This document shows positions 17,285 to 25,301 of a DNA stretch of 64,000 nt, piece after piece. Source of the DNA: Pirellulaceae bacterium. GTDB lineage: Bacteria > Planctomycetota > Planctomycetia > Pirellulales > Pirellulaceae. The first letter of the stretch is position 1. The number at the start of each line of letters is the position of its first letter. Under the pieces are notes generated by a model. That model was not told the DNA's origin and ran no database searches. It saw nothing but the letters and a program-made list of their open reading frames with translations. Location of the stretch: the NCBI GenBank assembly GCA_020852965.1, contig JADYZV010000015.1, positions 1 to 64,000 of the forward strand, written 5' to 3'. The translations under genes were made by a program, and so were the position numbers.

Positions 17285-19460
17285 TAACCAGCTCCCCACA
17301 TCGCAGCATCTCTTCACCCCAATACGGATTCGCGATCTCCCCGCCGGGTTGCATCCAATCACCGCCATCGCCGAGAACCATCGGACAATAGTAATGAGTG
17401 AGCGATTGAGCTGATTTGGGGCCGCGTGCCTCCACGGCGGCATGGAGCAATGCGTGACTGACGCCTCGAAAAGCCTCGCGGGCCGTTTCGATTGAGCCAT
17501 CCATGCGCACCGCTGAGCGACGCGCCTGTGCGATCTTCCTTTGAGCTGCATCAGGAACTTCCGCTGACAGCTCTAACCTAGACAAAGCTTCAAGCAGCGT
17601 ATTGAGCGCGACAGGTGGTGGAGGCAAGTCGGCCGCCAGCGCCCCCTGAATCTCAAAGTACGCATCATAGGCACGGTCGAATTCTTCCCCCGCCCGACCG
17701 GTGAGTACTACGGGTTGGCTTTCCGGCAGTTGCAGTGGTCCGGGTGGGAAGCTCGGCGCTTTGCTCGGGTCCAGCAACGACGGGTTGCCTGCAAGCTGCA
17801 TCTGCGAATCAATTAAGAAGTTGCCACTCGTGGCGACGGTCTCGCCGGCGGCCAAGCCCTCGACAATGACCGCCTCGGTATCATTCATGGGCCCAACATG
17901 TATGCGGCGAATTTCAAACCGTCCGGGTTCCGTTTCTACGTAGATCACACCGCTATCGCCCGCCAACAAAACCGAATCACGCGGAACCGTAACAACTCGT
18001 TGCTGTGGCTGCGGCTCGGCGGCGTATCCAAGTTGAACTGTCGATACTAACTCCATTCCGCATAGTGGGCATTTCCCAGGTTCATCCCGGATGACTTGTG
18101 GATGCATAGGGCTGATGAACTTGCCGGACAATGCAGGATCGTAGACCAGCGTACCGGGAATCGCCGGGACGGTAATTCTGGCGGTTGCATAGTCGCCAGG
18201 GCGCAGTTTGCCATCAAAATTCATTACTTCAACACGCACGCGAACGGTTCGCGTGCGCTGGTTGACGGTCGGATCGATGAACGCAACTCGACCGGTAAAT
18301 ACTTCACCGGGCATCGACTGAATTTCCGCTTCGACTTGCTGTCCGAAACGAACATTGGCTGCGTCATCTGGGAAAAGATCAAGCATCATCCACACGGTGC
18401 TCAAGTCGGCGATCTGCAATAGCTTTTGACCCGTCTTTACATAGTCACCTTCCACCGCTGACTTCTCGATGACAGTTCCGCTTTGCGGCGACTTAATGCG
18501 AATGCGAGACTGGGGTGTTCGACTCTTGCTCAGCGATGCGATCTGCTCGTGCGTCATGCCAAGTTCGCTTAGGTTTTCTCGTGCCATCTCCAGCATGTCA
18601 CTATTGCCAATGCTGAAGCGGCTCGACGTGCTGCTGTCTAAACTGGTGACGAATTCTGTCTGAGCCGAATAGAGTTGAGGGCTATAGATCAACGCTAAAT
18701 CGTCCCCATCAGAGACCTTGATCCCCACGTAATTGGCATACATCTTTTCGAGCCGTCCATCGATGTAGGCGGATATTGTGGAGAGATGACTTTCGTCGAA
18801 ATCGATCGAGCCGATCGTGCGAATGGTGCGCGTCATCTCGCCCAGCTTGGACGTGGCGGTCTGGATTCCAACTAGGCGACGTGCCGCCGCTTCGATCGTG
18901 ACCGAGATTCCATCACCGCCGCCGTCGCCGGTAGCCTCAACCAGCTCCATTGCACACACTGGGCAACGGCCAGGTTCTGTCGATGGCGGTGTACACATCA
19001 TGGGACAGATGTAGCGTTTATCCTCGCCACCACCAGCGTCGCTCACGCTCTGCGCCGCGTTGCCACTACCAGAAATGCCGCCCGCGGTGATCCACTCCGA
19101 GCGCTGCGCCAAACCAATCATGACCAGAAGAACTGCCCCGACTGCGACGACCATGGCTGATTTCAGCCCAAAACGAACTAACCAGCTCCAACCACCAAGA
19201 CGTGACTCGGCGAGAGCCGACGAAACCGGCATGGGTTGCTTGCTAGTTGAACTCTTATTGGCCGAAGTGACGACAGCGTCCAGCGAGTCATCCACTTGTG
19301 GTGGTGCCGAGTCTTTCGATTCGGATTGAATCACTGGCTCAATATCTGCGCCCCCATCCGAAAGCACTTCAGCCGGTTGCTTATCTGCGACCGAATGCTT
19401 GCTACTTGCCTCGTCAATTTGCTTGTCGTCTGACTTCATTTCGATATCTCGCAAGTGCAT
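17202..19460 (-). CDS. cusB: CusB-type periplasmic adaptor with heavy-metal-binding domains (copy 1)
   Basis: The ATG at 19458-19460 or the one at 19437-19439 could start this protein of about 750 residues. An N-terminal cytoplasmic Ser/Asp-rich stretch precedes one membrane helix (SAMVVAVGAVLLVMIGLA). HMBD motif 1 is YICPMMCTPP...CPVCAMELV, followed by the lipoyl/beta-barrel adaptor core (VEGDYVKTGQKLLQIADLSTVW) and HMBD motif 2, FISPMHPQVIRDEPGKCPLCGMELV. A C-terminal domain ends with YYCPMVLGDG...NPYWGEEMLRCG. It bridges the CusA pump and an outer membrane channel and may hand over metal ions. The last residues (KSGVGSGGDGSMDQQG) are repeat-encoded, and the stop overlaps the next start. 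Confidence 0.88.
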   Translation of the reverse strand: MHLRDIEMKSDDKQIDEASSKHSVADKQPAEVLSDGGADIEPVIQSESKDSAPPQVDDSLDAVVTSANKSSTSKQPMPVSSALAESRLGGWSWLVRFGLKSAMVVAVGAVLLVMIGLAQRSEWITAGGISGSGNAAQSVSDAGGGEDKRYICPMMCTPPSTEPGRCPVCAMELVEATGDGGGDGISVTIEAAARRLVGIQTATSKLGEMTRTIRTIGSIDFDESHLSTISAYIDGRLEKMYANYVGIKVSDGDDLALIYSPQLYSAQTEFVTSLDSSTSSRFSIGNSDMLEMARENLSELGMTHEQIASLSKSRTPQSRIRIKSPQSGTVIEKSAVEGDYVKTGQKLLQIADLSTVWMMLDLFPDDAANVRFGQQVEAEIQSMPGEVFTGRVAFIDPTVNQRTRTVRVRVEVMNFDGKLRPGDYATARITVPAIPGTLVYDPALSGKFISPMHPQVIRDEPGKCPLCGMELVSTVQLGYAAEPQPQQRVVTVPRDSVLLAGDSGVIYVETEPGRFEIRRIHVGPMNDTEAVIVEGLAAGETVATSGNFLIDSQMQLAGNPSLLDPSKAPSFPPGPLQLPESQPVVLTGRAGEEFDRAYDAYFEIQGALAADLPPPPVALNTLLEALSRLELSAEVPDAAQRKIAQARRSAVRMDGSIETAREAFRGVSHALLHAAVEARGPKSAQSLTHYYCPMVLGDGGDWMQPGGEIANPYWGEEMLRCGELVREMGKSGVGSGGDGSMDQQGELKRVVK

Positions 19461-19712
19461 TCGATAGATCGCATTGAGCGCTGCCGCAACAGGTAGCGAT
19501 CAGCGTCGACCCGGAGTCAACTACACAGGTTAGGGCGTAGTAAAAGCCGTCAAGACTTTTCCCATCGCGTTCTCCCCTTGGAAAGCCGAAACTCTTGATG
19601 AGCTTCGGCACCAAGTCGCTATGCCCTCTTGGCGGTGTAGCTCGTGGTGGAAAGCGTGGCGAACGAAGATAGAGAGGTGCAATAAGTGCGCACCGCTCCC
19701 TAAATGAGGGCG

Positions 19713-20327
19713 CTACAAGCGCCAGACGCAGAGTTCGATCTGCGCGAAATGAAAGTTTGCTGAAGCTAGGCGGTCACCAAAGCTACCGTCGCCAGGTCGC
19801 TGTTCGTGCGGCTCGGCAATCACGACTGGAGCAAAGCCTAACGACACGAGATCACGTACTTCGTTTGCAGGCGATCGGGGTTCCGGAACGCAAGGAGTCT
19901 CGGGAGAATGCAGACAATGGCAGCCGGATTCCACAGTTCGGCTACTCGGTGTTATCCCTTGACTTTCGGCGGTACAGCACGATGCAGATTCGCTGGCCAA
20001 AGGTCCCTTGATGATCTCCGCTTTTGCAAGTAGATCGTCGTTGTCTACGAGCGAACTGGGTTGCTGCTTATGGGAGCTATGTTGTTCGCAGCAACTGGCA
20101 CTTTCAGCCGCAGAAACTTCAACCGCAGTATTTTCAGCCGCATGCCCACCGCAACATCCACAGCGGTCGCCAACGGTGTCGACTTGGCACCCGCCACACC
20201 CTTGGCAAGCCAATTGTGAAACGCATTTAGCCGCACAGTCCTTTTTAAACGCAAACACCATCGGCGGCTGAATCGTTATCGCAACGATCAGTGAGAGATT
20301 GACGATTATGCGAGTTAAGCTGGCCAT
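19713..20327 (-). CDS. Exported cysteine-rich protein, probably metal binding
   Basis: From the ATG at 20325-20327 the protein has a signal peptide (LTRIIVNLSLIVAITIQPPMVFA) and about 204 residues. The mature part is packed with cysteines: CAAKCVSQLACQGCGGCQV, CGCCGGHA, SCCEQHSSH, SCCTAES and CHCLHSPETPC. No known domain is recognisable. Its position between cusB1 and the divergent outer membrane lipoprotein gene, next to the 17-bp palindrome at 20368, suggests a periplasmic metal-binding or sensing role. A longer start at 20369 would overlap the palindrome and is less likely. Confidence 0.6.
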   Translation of the reverse strand: MASLTRIIVNLSLIVAITIQPPMVFAFKKDCAAKCVSQLACQGCGGCQVDTVGDRCGCCGGHAAENTAVEVSAAESASCCEQHSSHKQQPSSLVDNDDLLAKAEIIKGPLASESASCCTAESQGITPSSRTVESGCHCLHSPETPCVPEPRSPANEVRDLVSLGFAPVVIAEPHEQRPGDGSFGDRLASANFHFAQIELCVWRL

Positions 20328-20367
20328 GAGAATTGTGTGGAAGTTGCTCTTTAATCGTTCCGATATC

Positions 20368-20384
20368 ATACCCTGAGCTGGTAT
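20368..20384. promoter_or_regulatory. 17-bp palindromic operator candidate ATACCCTGAGCTGGTAT
   Basis: The site lies in the short divergent region between the Cys-rich protein gene and the outer membrane lipoprotein gene. Its outer flanks (GATAT / ATATC) extend the symmetry. It matches 14 of 17 positions with the palindrome at 34494-34510 in front of the sigma factor gene. The ATACCC-spacer-GGGTAT form resembles operators of copper-responsive CsoR repressors, although no csoR gene is seen in this window. The regulator is therefore unknown. Confidence 0.5.
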
Positions 20385-20479
20385 ATCAACTGTATCGGAG
20401 ATTCTGCCAATTGGTACAAGTCCAATTTGCCTAAACGGCTACATTGCCGATTTAATTGTACTTTGCGGAGTGGATTCGT

Positions 20480-22114
20480 ATGCGAAATCAGCGGAAAAAC
20501 GAAAGGTTTTCCTCGAAGAATCGCCGATTCTTGCTTGCGCTGTTGGCTGGGTTAACAGCAGGGGGATGCGCGACTTCGCCCAAACCTGACCCGATTGCCT
20601 TCTCACAATCCGCACAGCGAACCCCGGGCGTAGCCGCCAATGCAGAGGCTGGGCCGACGATCAATGGCGGCAAAGATAACTCTGCTCAATTGCCAAATGC
20701 AATTCGGACGGTTGGCTACAACGAAGGGTTAGTTTTGACCGCTCCCCAACTGGGCTTCATCCAGGATTCCGACGCAGGGGCGGGCGACGACACATCGCCA
20801 CCGTCGACAGAATTGGAGGAAGTCAACGCCGACACGGTACCGGCGCCTGGTTCAAATGATGGTGCAGGCCAGTTCAATACGGCCCAACCGCAGATCATGA
20901 ACCCCGCTTCTGCATCGGGGACGCAGCAACCTGCCCAATATTTCGTATCCGTGGCTCTGGCTGGGCATCCCAAAATTCGAGCCGCACGACACCGCGTGGC
21001 AGCGGCAACGAACGTCGCACCACAAGTCAGTGCGCTGCCAGACCCCATGTTCAATAATACCTTCTGGCCGATACAAGACAACGCCTTGCAAACTGCCGGT
21101 GGGCGAATTGACCATCAATTTGGATTGTCCCAAGGCGTGCCATGGCCGGAGAAGTTGCGGACCAGGGCGGATATCGCCAATCGAGAAGTGCAGATGGCGC
21201 AAGCTGAGCTCGATCGCATCGAACGCGAAATCACCGAAGCCGTGCGACTTGCATACTACGAAGTGTGGTTCGCAACGCGTGCCATGGCCATTCTCGATGA
21301 GACTCGTCAGTTGGTTGACGATCTAACACAAGTCGCCGAAGCGCGCTATAAGAGCGGCGGTACTCAACAGGACGTGCTTCGAGCTCAGTTAGAAACCGAT
21401 CGTCTCGACGATCAGACCGTGACGCTTCGCAAACAAAAGGAACAGGCCCAAGCTGACCTTGCTGCGCTGGTTCAACAACCCGTTGCCCTAATGCCAGAAG
21501 CGACCGAAGAGCTTGGCTTGACCAATGCGCCCGAACAACTCGACCGACTCTTGGCACAGGCCGAGCAATGCAGTCCAGAACTACGCGCGATTGCGTGGGA
21601 AATCCAACGGGATCGTCAAAAACAGAAGCTGGCTTGTCTACAGAAGTATCCCGACCTACAAATCGGCTTGAACTATTCGATTATTAGCAAAGGCGACAAC
21701 GTGCTGAGCGGGGTAGCCGACGGGCACGATGCCATCAACTTCACAGTTGGGACGACGCTGCCCATTTGGCGTGAGAAGATCAATGCGGGGATTCGTGAAG
21801 CCGCGCATCGCACCACCAGCTCGACCGAACGTCTGGAAGCCGAACGGGACGTGATTCAAGGCAAATTGCGCCGATTGATGGCTCAGGCGGATGCCCTAGT
21901 TCAGCAACAAGACATCTACAAGAAACGCATCATTCCGCGCACCGAAGATACGCTTAAGCTGTCCATCGCAGACTACCGTGGCAAGCGGACCGATTTCTTC
22001 GCACTGATCGAGACCTACCGCGAGCTACTCATGTTCGAAACTCAATTGGCTCGATTTGAAGCGACACTCGCAGGCACGGTAGCTCAGATCGAACGCACCG
22101 TCGGCTGCCCCTGA
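20480..22114 (+). CDS. TolC/CusC-family outer membrane lipoprotein
   Basis: The ATG at 20480 follows GGAGTGG at good spacing. The N-terminus is a lipoprotein signal (RFLLALLAGLTAGGCATS, with the Cys as the lipid anchor). About 130 residues of linker precede the outer membrane efflux domain, recognisable by SVALAGHPKIRAARHRVAAA, the long heptad-rich helices (EREITEAVRLAYYEVWFATRA) and a repeat of this layout in the second half. It should form the trimeric exit duct for one or both CusAB pumps; only one such gene is present for two pumps. The stop codon TGA at 22112-22114 lies at the first bases of a hairpin array. Confidence 0.85.
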   Translation: MRNQRKNERFSSKNRRFLLALLAGLTAGGCATSPKPDPIAFSQSAQRTPGVAANAEAGPTINGGKDNSAQLPNAIRTVGYNEGLVLTAPQLGFIQDSDAGAGDDTSPPSTELEEVNADTVPAPGSNDGAGQFNTAQPQIMNPASASGTQQPAQYFVSVALAGHPKIRAARHRVAAATNVAPQVSALPDPMFNNTFWPIQDNALQTAGGRIDHQFGLSQGVPWPEKLRTRADIANREVQMAQAELDRIEREITEAVRLAYYEVWFATRAMAILDETRQLVDDLTQVAEARYKSGGTQQDVLRAQLETDRLDDQTVTLRKQKEQAQADLAALVQQPVALMPEATEELGLTNAPEQLDRLLAQAEQCSPELRAIAWEIQRDRQKQKLACLQKYPDLQIGLNYSIISKGDNVLSGVADGHDAINFTVGTTLPIWREKINAGIREAAHRTTSSTERLEAERDVIQGKLRRLMAQADALVQQQDIYKKRIIPRTEDTLKLSIADYRGKRTDFFALIETYRELLMFETQLARFEATLAGTVAQIERTVGCP

Positions 22115-22197
22115 GTTGGGAGTTGGGAGCTGGGAGCTGGGAGTGAAGGAGTGCCGCTCCTCCACTCCCAACTCCTCCACTCCTCCACTCCCAGCTC
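22113..22197. repeat. GGGAG/CTCCC hairpin array at the stop codon of the outer membrane channel gene
   Basis: The array starts with GAGTTGGGAGTTGGGAGCT inside or directly after the TGA stop, passes a short loop (TGCCG) and returns through CTCCTCCACTCCCAACTCC units. The arms are about 40 bp each and largely complementary, so the transcript could fold into a strong hairpin at the end of the gene. Confidence 0.9.
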
Positions 22198-22384
22198 ACT
22201 CTTCTGCTGCCCCACCATGTCTGGTGAAAGGCGTATATGATAGGCTCTATGAGAGCACTGCGACGATCCTCCCGATCAAGGAAAACCCAAACGGGCCGGA
22301 ATCCTCAATGGCTCAGACTATGCGAGATCGGCGACAGCCTTTCCGCATCGCCTCAACTGCATAATGACCATTGAGAAATACGAA

Positions 22385-24031
22385 ATGAAAAGGTTTCTAC
22401 ACTTCGGCATGCTTGTGGGTGTCACCCTTCTGAGTATCCAGCCGGCGCTGGCAGGCGATTCGCACCCCAACGTCGTCTTTATCCTTGCAGACGACCTTGG
22501 CATCGGCGACGTCGAGTGTTACGGCGGCGAGCGATGCCTGATCGAGACTCCCAACATCGACGCTCTCGCGGCAAGCGGACTTCGCTTTACCGATGCCCAT
22601 CCGAGCGCATCGTACTGTGGGCCGACACGTCAAGCTCTGATGACAGGGCGCTACCCCTGGCGATTTGCAAAGCCAACGAACAACGGTCCCTGGGGATTCT
22701 GCGGCCCGCAACCCAACTCCGAAAAATACACGCTCGCGAAGGTGATGAAGCGCGGTGGATACCAGACCGGCTACGTGGGCAAATGGCATCTTGGTACGAT
22801 CATGGCGACGACCGATGGCAGGACACAGGGATTGGCGAACGTCGATTTTAAAAAACCTCTTCAATATGGGCCGCGGCAATTTGGGTTTGACGAAAGTTTT
22901 ATCCTACCGGGTTCACTGGACATGTATCCTTATGCGTTCGCACGAAACCATGTTTGGCAAGGCGATGTGTCAGCGCTAAAGGGCTGGAGCGCATTCAACC
23001 GTGTCGGCCCAGCGGAGAAAGATTTTCAGGATCATGAGGTTTTGGAAACCCTGTACGGCGAGGCTGAGTCGTTCATCGAAAAGCAAAGTAGCGATCGTCC
23101 GTTCTTTCTATTCCTCGCCTTGACGGCTCCTCATACGCCAACCAGTCCCGGAGTGGATTGGCGTGGCAAGAGTGAACTGGGCGTGTACGGCGACTTTGTG
23201 ATGCAGGTGGATCATTCTGTCGAACGAGTGATGAATGCACTCAAGCAACAAGGACTTGAACAGAACACTCTGGTACTCTTTTCATCCGATCACGGCCCGG
23301 CAGCGTACGCCGGCAATATTCTCAAGGCAACGCCAGGCCAGATCAAACAACTTGAAGCCAAAGGGCACTACCCCAGTGGACCTCACCGTGGCTATAAATT
23401 CTCTGTCTACGAAGGTGGGCTACGCGTTCCATTGATTGCCCATTGGCCCGGTGTTATTCCTGCCGAGAGCACCTGCGATGCGCTCATCGGCCTGAACGAC
23501 TTGATGAGCACCTTCGCGGAACTAGCCGACGTCAAGCTTCGCGACGATGAAGGTCCCGACTCGATCAGCTTCGTTCCCTTGCTCAGTCATCCTGAAAAAC
23601 CGGGCGGGCGAACCAAGCTAGTGATGCAGTCTGTCGTTTCCTGGGTCGTGCGTGATGGGAATTGGAAGCTTTGCATGTGCCCAGGTAGTGGCGTGCCTGC
23701 GGCTAGCGAACCCGCTGTCGGCAATGACCCGATGCCGGTTGTCGCATGGCGAAATGCACTCTCTCAGTTCAAAGGTAAGCCTACAGAAACTGATTTATTG
23801 AAATATCCTTTCGTCCAGCTCTTTGATCTCTCCAGCGACCCGCACGAGGACGTTAACCTCGCGGCGGACCATCCAGATCGCGTCGCGAGAATGGTCGCTA
23901 TATTGACGGAACAAATAGAAGCCGGACGAAGCACGCCCGGACCTGCATTCGCTAACGACAGTCCTATCAAGATAGTCAACCTAAGCGACAAACGTCTCCC
24001 CGAGTTTGTTCACGAGTCAGCTACCAAGTGA
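22385..24031 (+). CDS. Exported sulfatase
   Basis: The protein has a signal peptide (MKRFLHFGMLVGVTLLSIQPALAG) and an alkaline-phosphatase-superfamily sulfatase domain. NVVFILADDLGIGD carries the metal-binding Asp pair, SYCGPTRQALMTGRYPW holds the formylglycine-type Cys in a CxPxR motif (CGPTR, with Thr at the position often Ser), and SSDHGPAAY is the second metal site. Length (548 residues) is normal. An ATG at 22364 adds seven residues without a better ribosome site. It should hydrolyse sulfate esters, probably of algal polysaccharides, after activation of the Cys by a maturation enzyme not present here. No functional link to the efflux genes is evident. Confidence 0.88.
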   Translation: MKRFLHFGMLVGVTLLSIQPALAGDSHPNVVFILADDLGIGDVECYGGERCLIETPNIDALAASGLRFTDAHPSASYCGPTRQALMTGRYPWRFAKPTNNGPWGFCGPQPNSEKYTLAKVMKRGGYQTGYVGKWHLGTIMATTDGRTQGLANVDFKKPLQYGPRQFGFDESFILPGSLDMYPYAFARNHVWQGDVSALKGWSAFNRVGPAEKDFQDHEVLETLYGEAESFIEKQSSDRPFFLFLALTAPHTPTSPGVDWRGKSELGVYGDFVMQVDHSVERVMNALKQQGLEQNTLVLFSSDHGPAAYAGNILKATPGQIKQLEAKGHYPSGPHRGYKFSVYEGGLRVPLIAHWPGVIPAESTCDALIGLNDLMSTFAELADVKLRDDEGPDSISFVPLLSHPEKPGGRTKLVMQSVVSWVVRDGNWKLCMCPGSGVPAASEPAVGNDPMPVVAWRNALSQFKGKPTETDLLKYPFVQLFDLSSDPHEDVNLAADHPDRVARMVAILTEQIEAGRSTPGPAFANDSPIKIVNLSDKRLPEFVHESATK

Positions 24032-24189
24032 ATGCGGAAAACCAACACGCCGGCAGGTCGGTCGCCAGGGTCAATCGGTTGGTGATATCCTGCTCAAATG
24101 CGAGCGGTCTGTCAAGGTTAAGACTTAGGGCTAATGGTAGTGGACGAGCAATAGGTTGGCAGCGGCAGTTTACATGAGGAAGTTCTGAA

Positions 24190-25077
24190 ATGCTGAGCAA
24201 CAGCGTCGTTCTGGCTGCATTGGTATTGATTGCGACCCAACTCCGCGGGAGCGAGCCAATGGTCGCGTTGGAATTTTCAAATCAAGATGGCTCCATAACT
24301 TTTGAATTACCGACGGCTTCCGTGGGCTTGTTTTTCTCCAAAAACAAGATGCCATTAGGCGAACTCAAGCCGATTCTGGCGTCAAACAACGGACGGTTGA
24401 AGTATGTGTTGTCTGGAATTGCACCTGACGACAAACGTCGCAAGCAGGCCCGCACTCGCAGAAGTTTGATCATCGAAGTTTTCGATCAACAAACTGCGAT
24501 GGTCGTCGATGAAATCGAGAAGAACTGCTCTCTTTCCGATGAGCAGCTCGCCAAAATTGAACTTGCCGCAAACGGTGAGTGCGTGCGGTTGAAGAAACTG
24601 CTGACACGCTTAGAACAGTTAACCATTAATCCTAATGACATTCCTGCGGACGAATTCCAGCGACTCTGCGAAGAAGTTTACGACGTGAATTGTGTAATCG
24701 CGGATGGTCCACTGCGTGGCGATTCACTTCTATACTCCATTTGCAAAGCGACTCTCGATTCAGATCAGAATTCAACGCTTCGAGCATTCTACGTGCAACC
24801 CCTGCTGAAAATTCTCAGCGACAAAGGCGTAACGTCAGACCAGAGTCAGTTGCAACGATTAGAGCAAGCTATTCGAAAGGAAACCCTCGATCCGTTTCTA
24901 TTGCGCAATAGCTATGGTCAGCAGTATGAGACGCTCATCGGGCTTGGCGAGAAACGGCTGGCATCGATACTCCAACCGGAGCAACTTATCGCTTTGAAAT
25001 CACTTGGGCAGTCCGAGTACCGCATAACACTTAGCCGCTCTAAGCTAAACAAGAGACCACCAGCCTTAGTCAAATAA
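24190..25077 (+). CDS. Exported protein of unknown function
   Basis: The 295-residue protein has a short signal peptide (MLSNSVVLAALVLIATQLRGS). The block CSLSDEQLAKIELAANGECVRLKKLLTRLEQL resembles a segment seen in many planctomycete secreted proteins of unknown role, where a helical region follows a CxLxxxQ motif. A second helical stretch and the phrase RLASILQPEQLIALKSLGQ near the C-terminus look like Spy/CpxP-style helix packing, but I cannot support that assignment. It lies between the sulfatase and cusB2 on the same strand with gaps of 158 and 224 bp. Confidence 0.6.
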   Translation: MLSNSVVLAALVLIATQLRGSEPMVALEFSNQDGSITFELPTASVGLFFSKNKMPLGELKPILASNNGRLKYVLSGIAPDDKRRKQARTRRSLIIEVFDQQTAMVVDEIEKNCSLSDEQLAKIELAANGECVRLKKLLTRLEQLTINPNDIPADEFQRLCEEVYDVNCVIADGPLRGDSLLYSICKATLDSDQNSTLRAFYVQPLLKILSDKGVTSDQSQLQRLEQAIRKETLDPFLLRNSYGQQYETLIGLGEKRLASILQPEQLIALKSLGQSEYRITLSRSKLNKRPPALVK

Positions 25078-25301
25078 GTGCTGGCGGGATATTGTCTGAC
25101 CGCTGGCATCGTCCAGGTAACAGGTGTCGCAATACTTTAGGTTTGGTAAGTCGCTCGAACCATTGCCAATGGCTATATTCGCAATACCACCACGGCAAGC
25201 CGCTTAAATGATCCAATTCAAGCCGTGAATCTGGTAGGCTATCATCCAGTGGTCGCGGAGGGACTGCCCAAAGGCTATTCAATCAAGGGCGAAGCAAAGA
25301 C

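Noticed and set aside
19414-19614. A 66-codon Cys-containing frame on the minus strand upstream of cusB1
   Set aside because: It overlaps the cusB1 N-terminus in another frame, has no ribosome site and no family resemblance.
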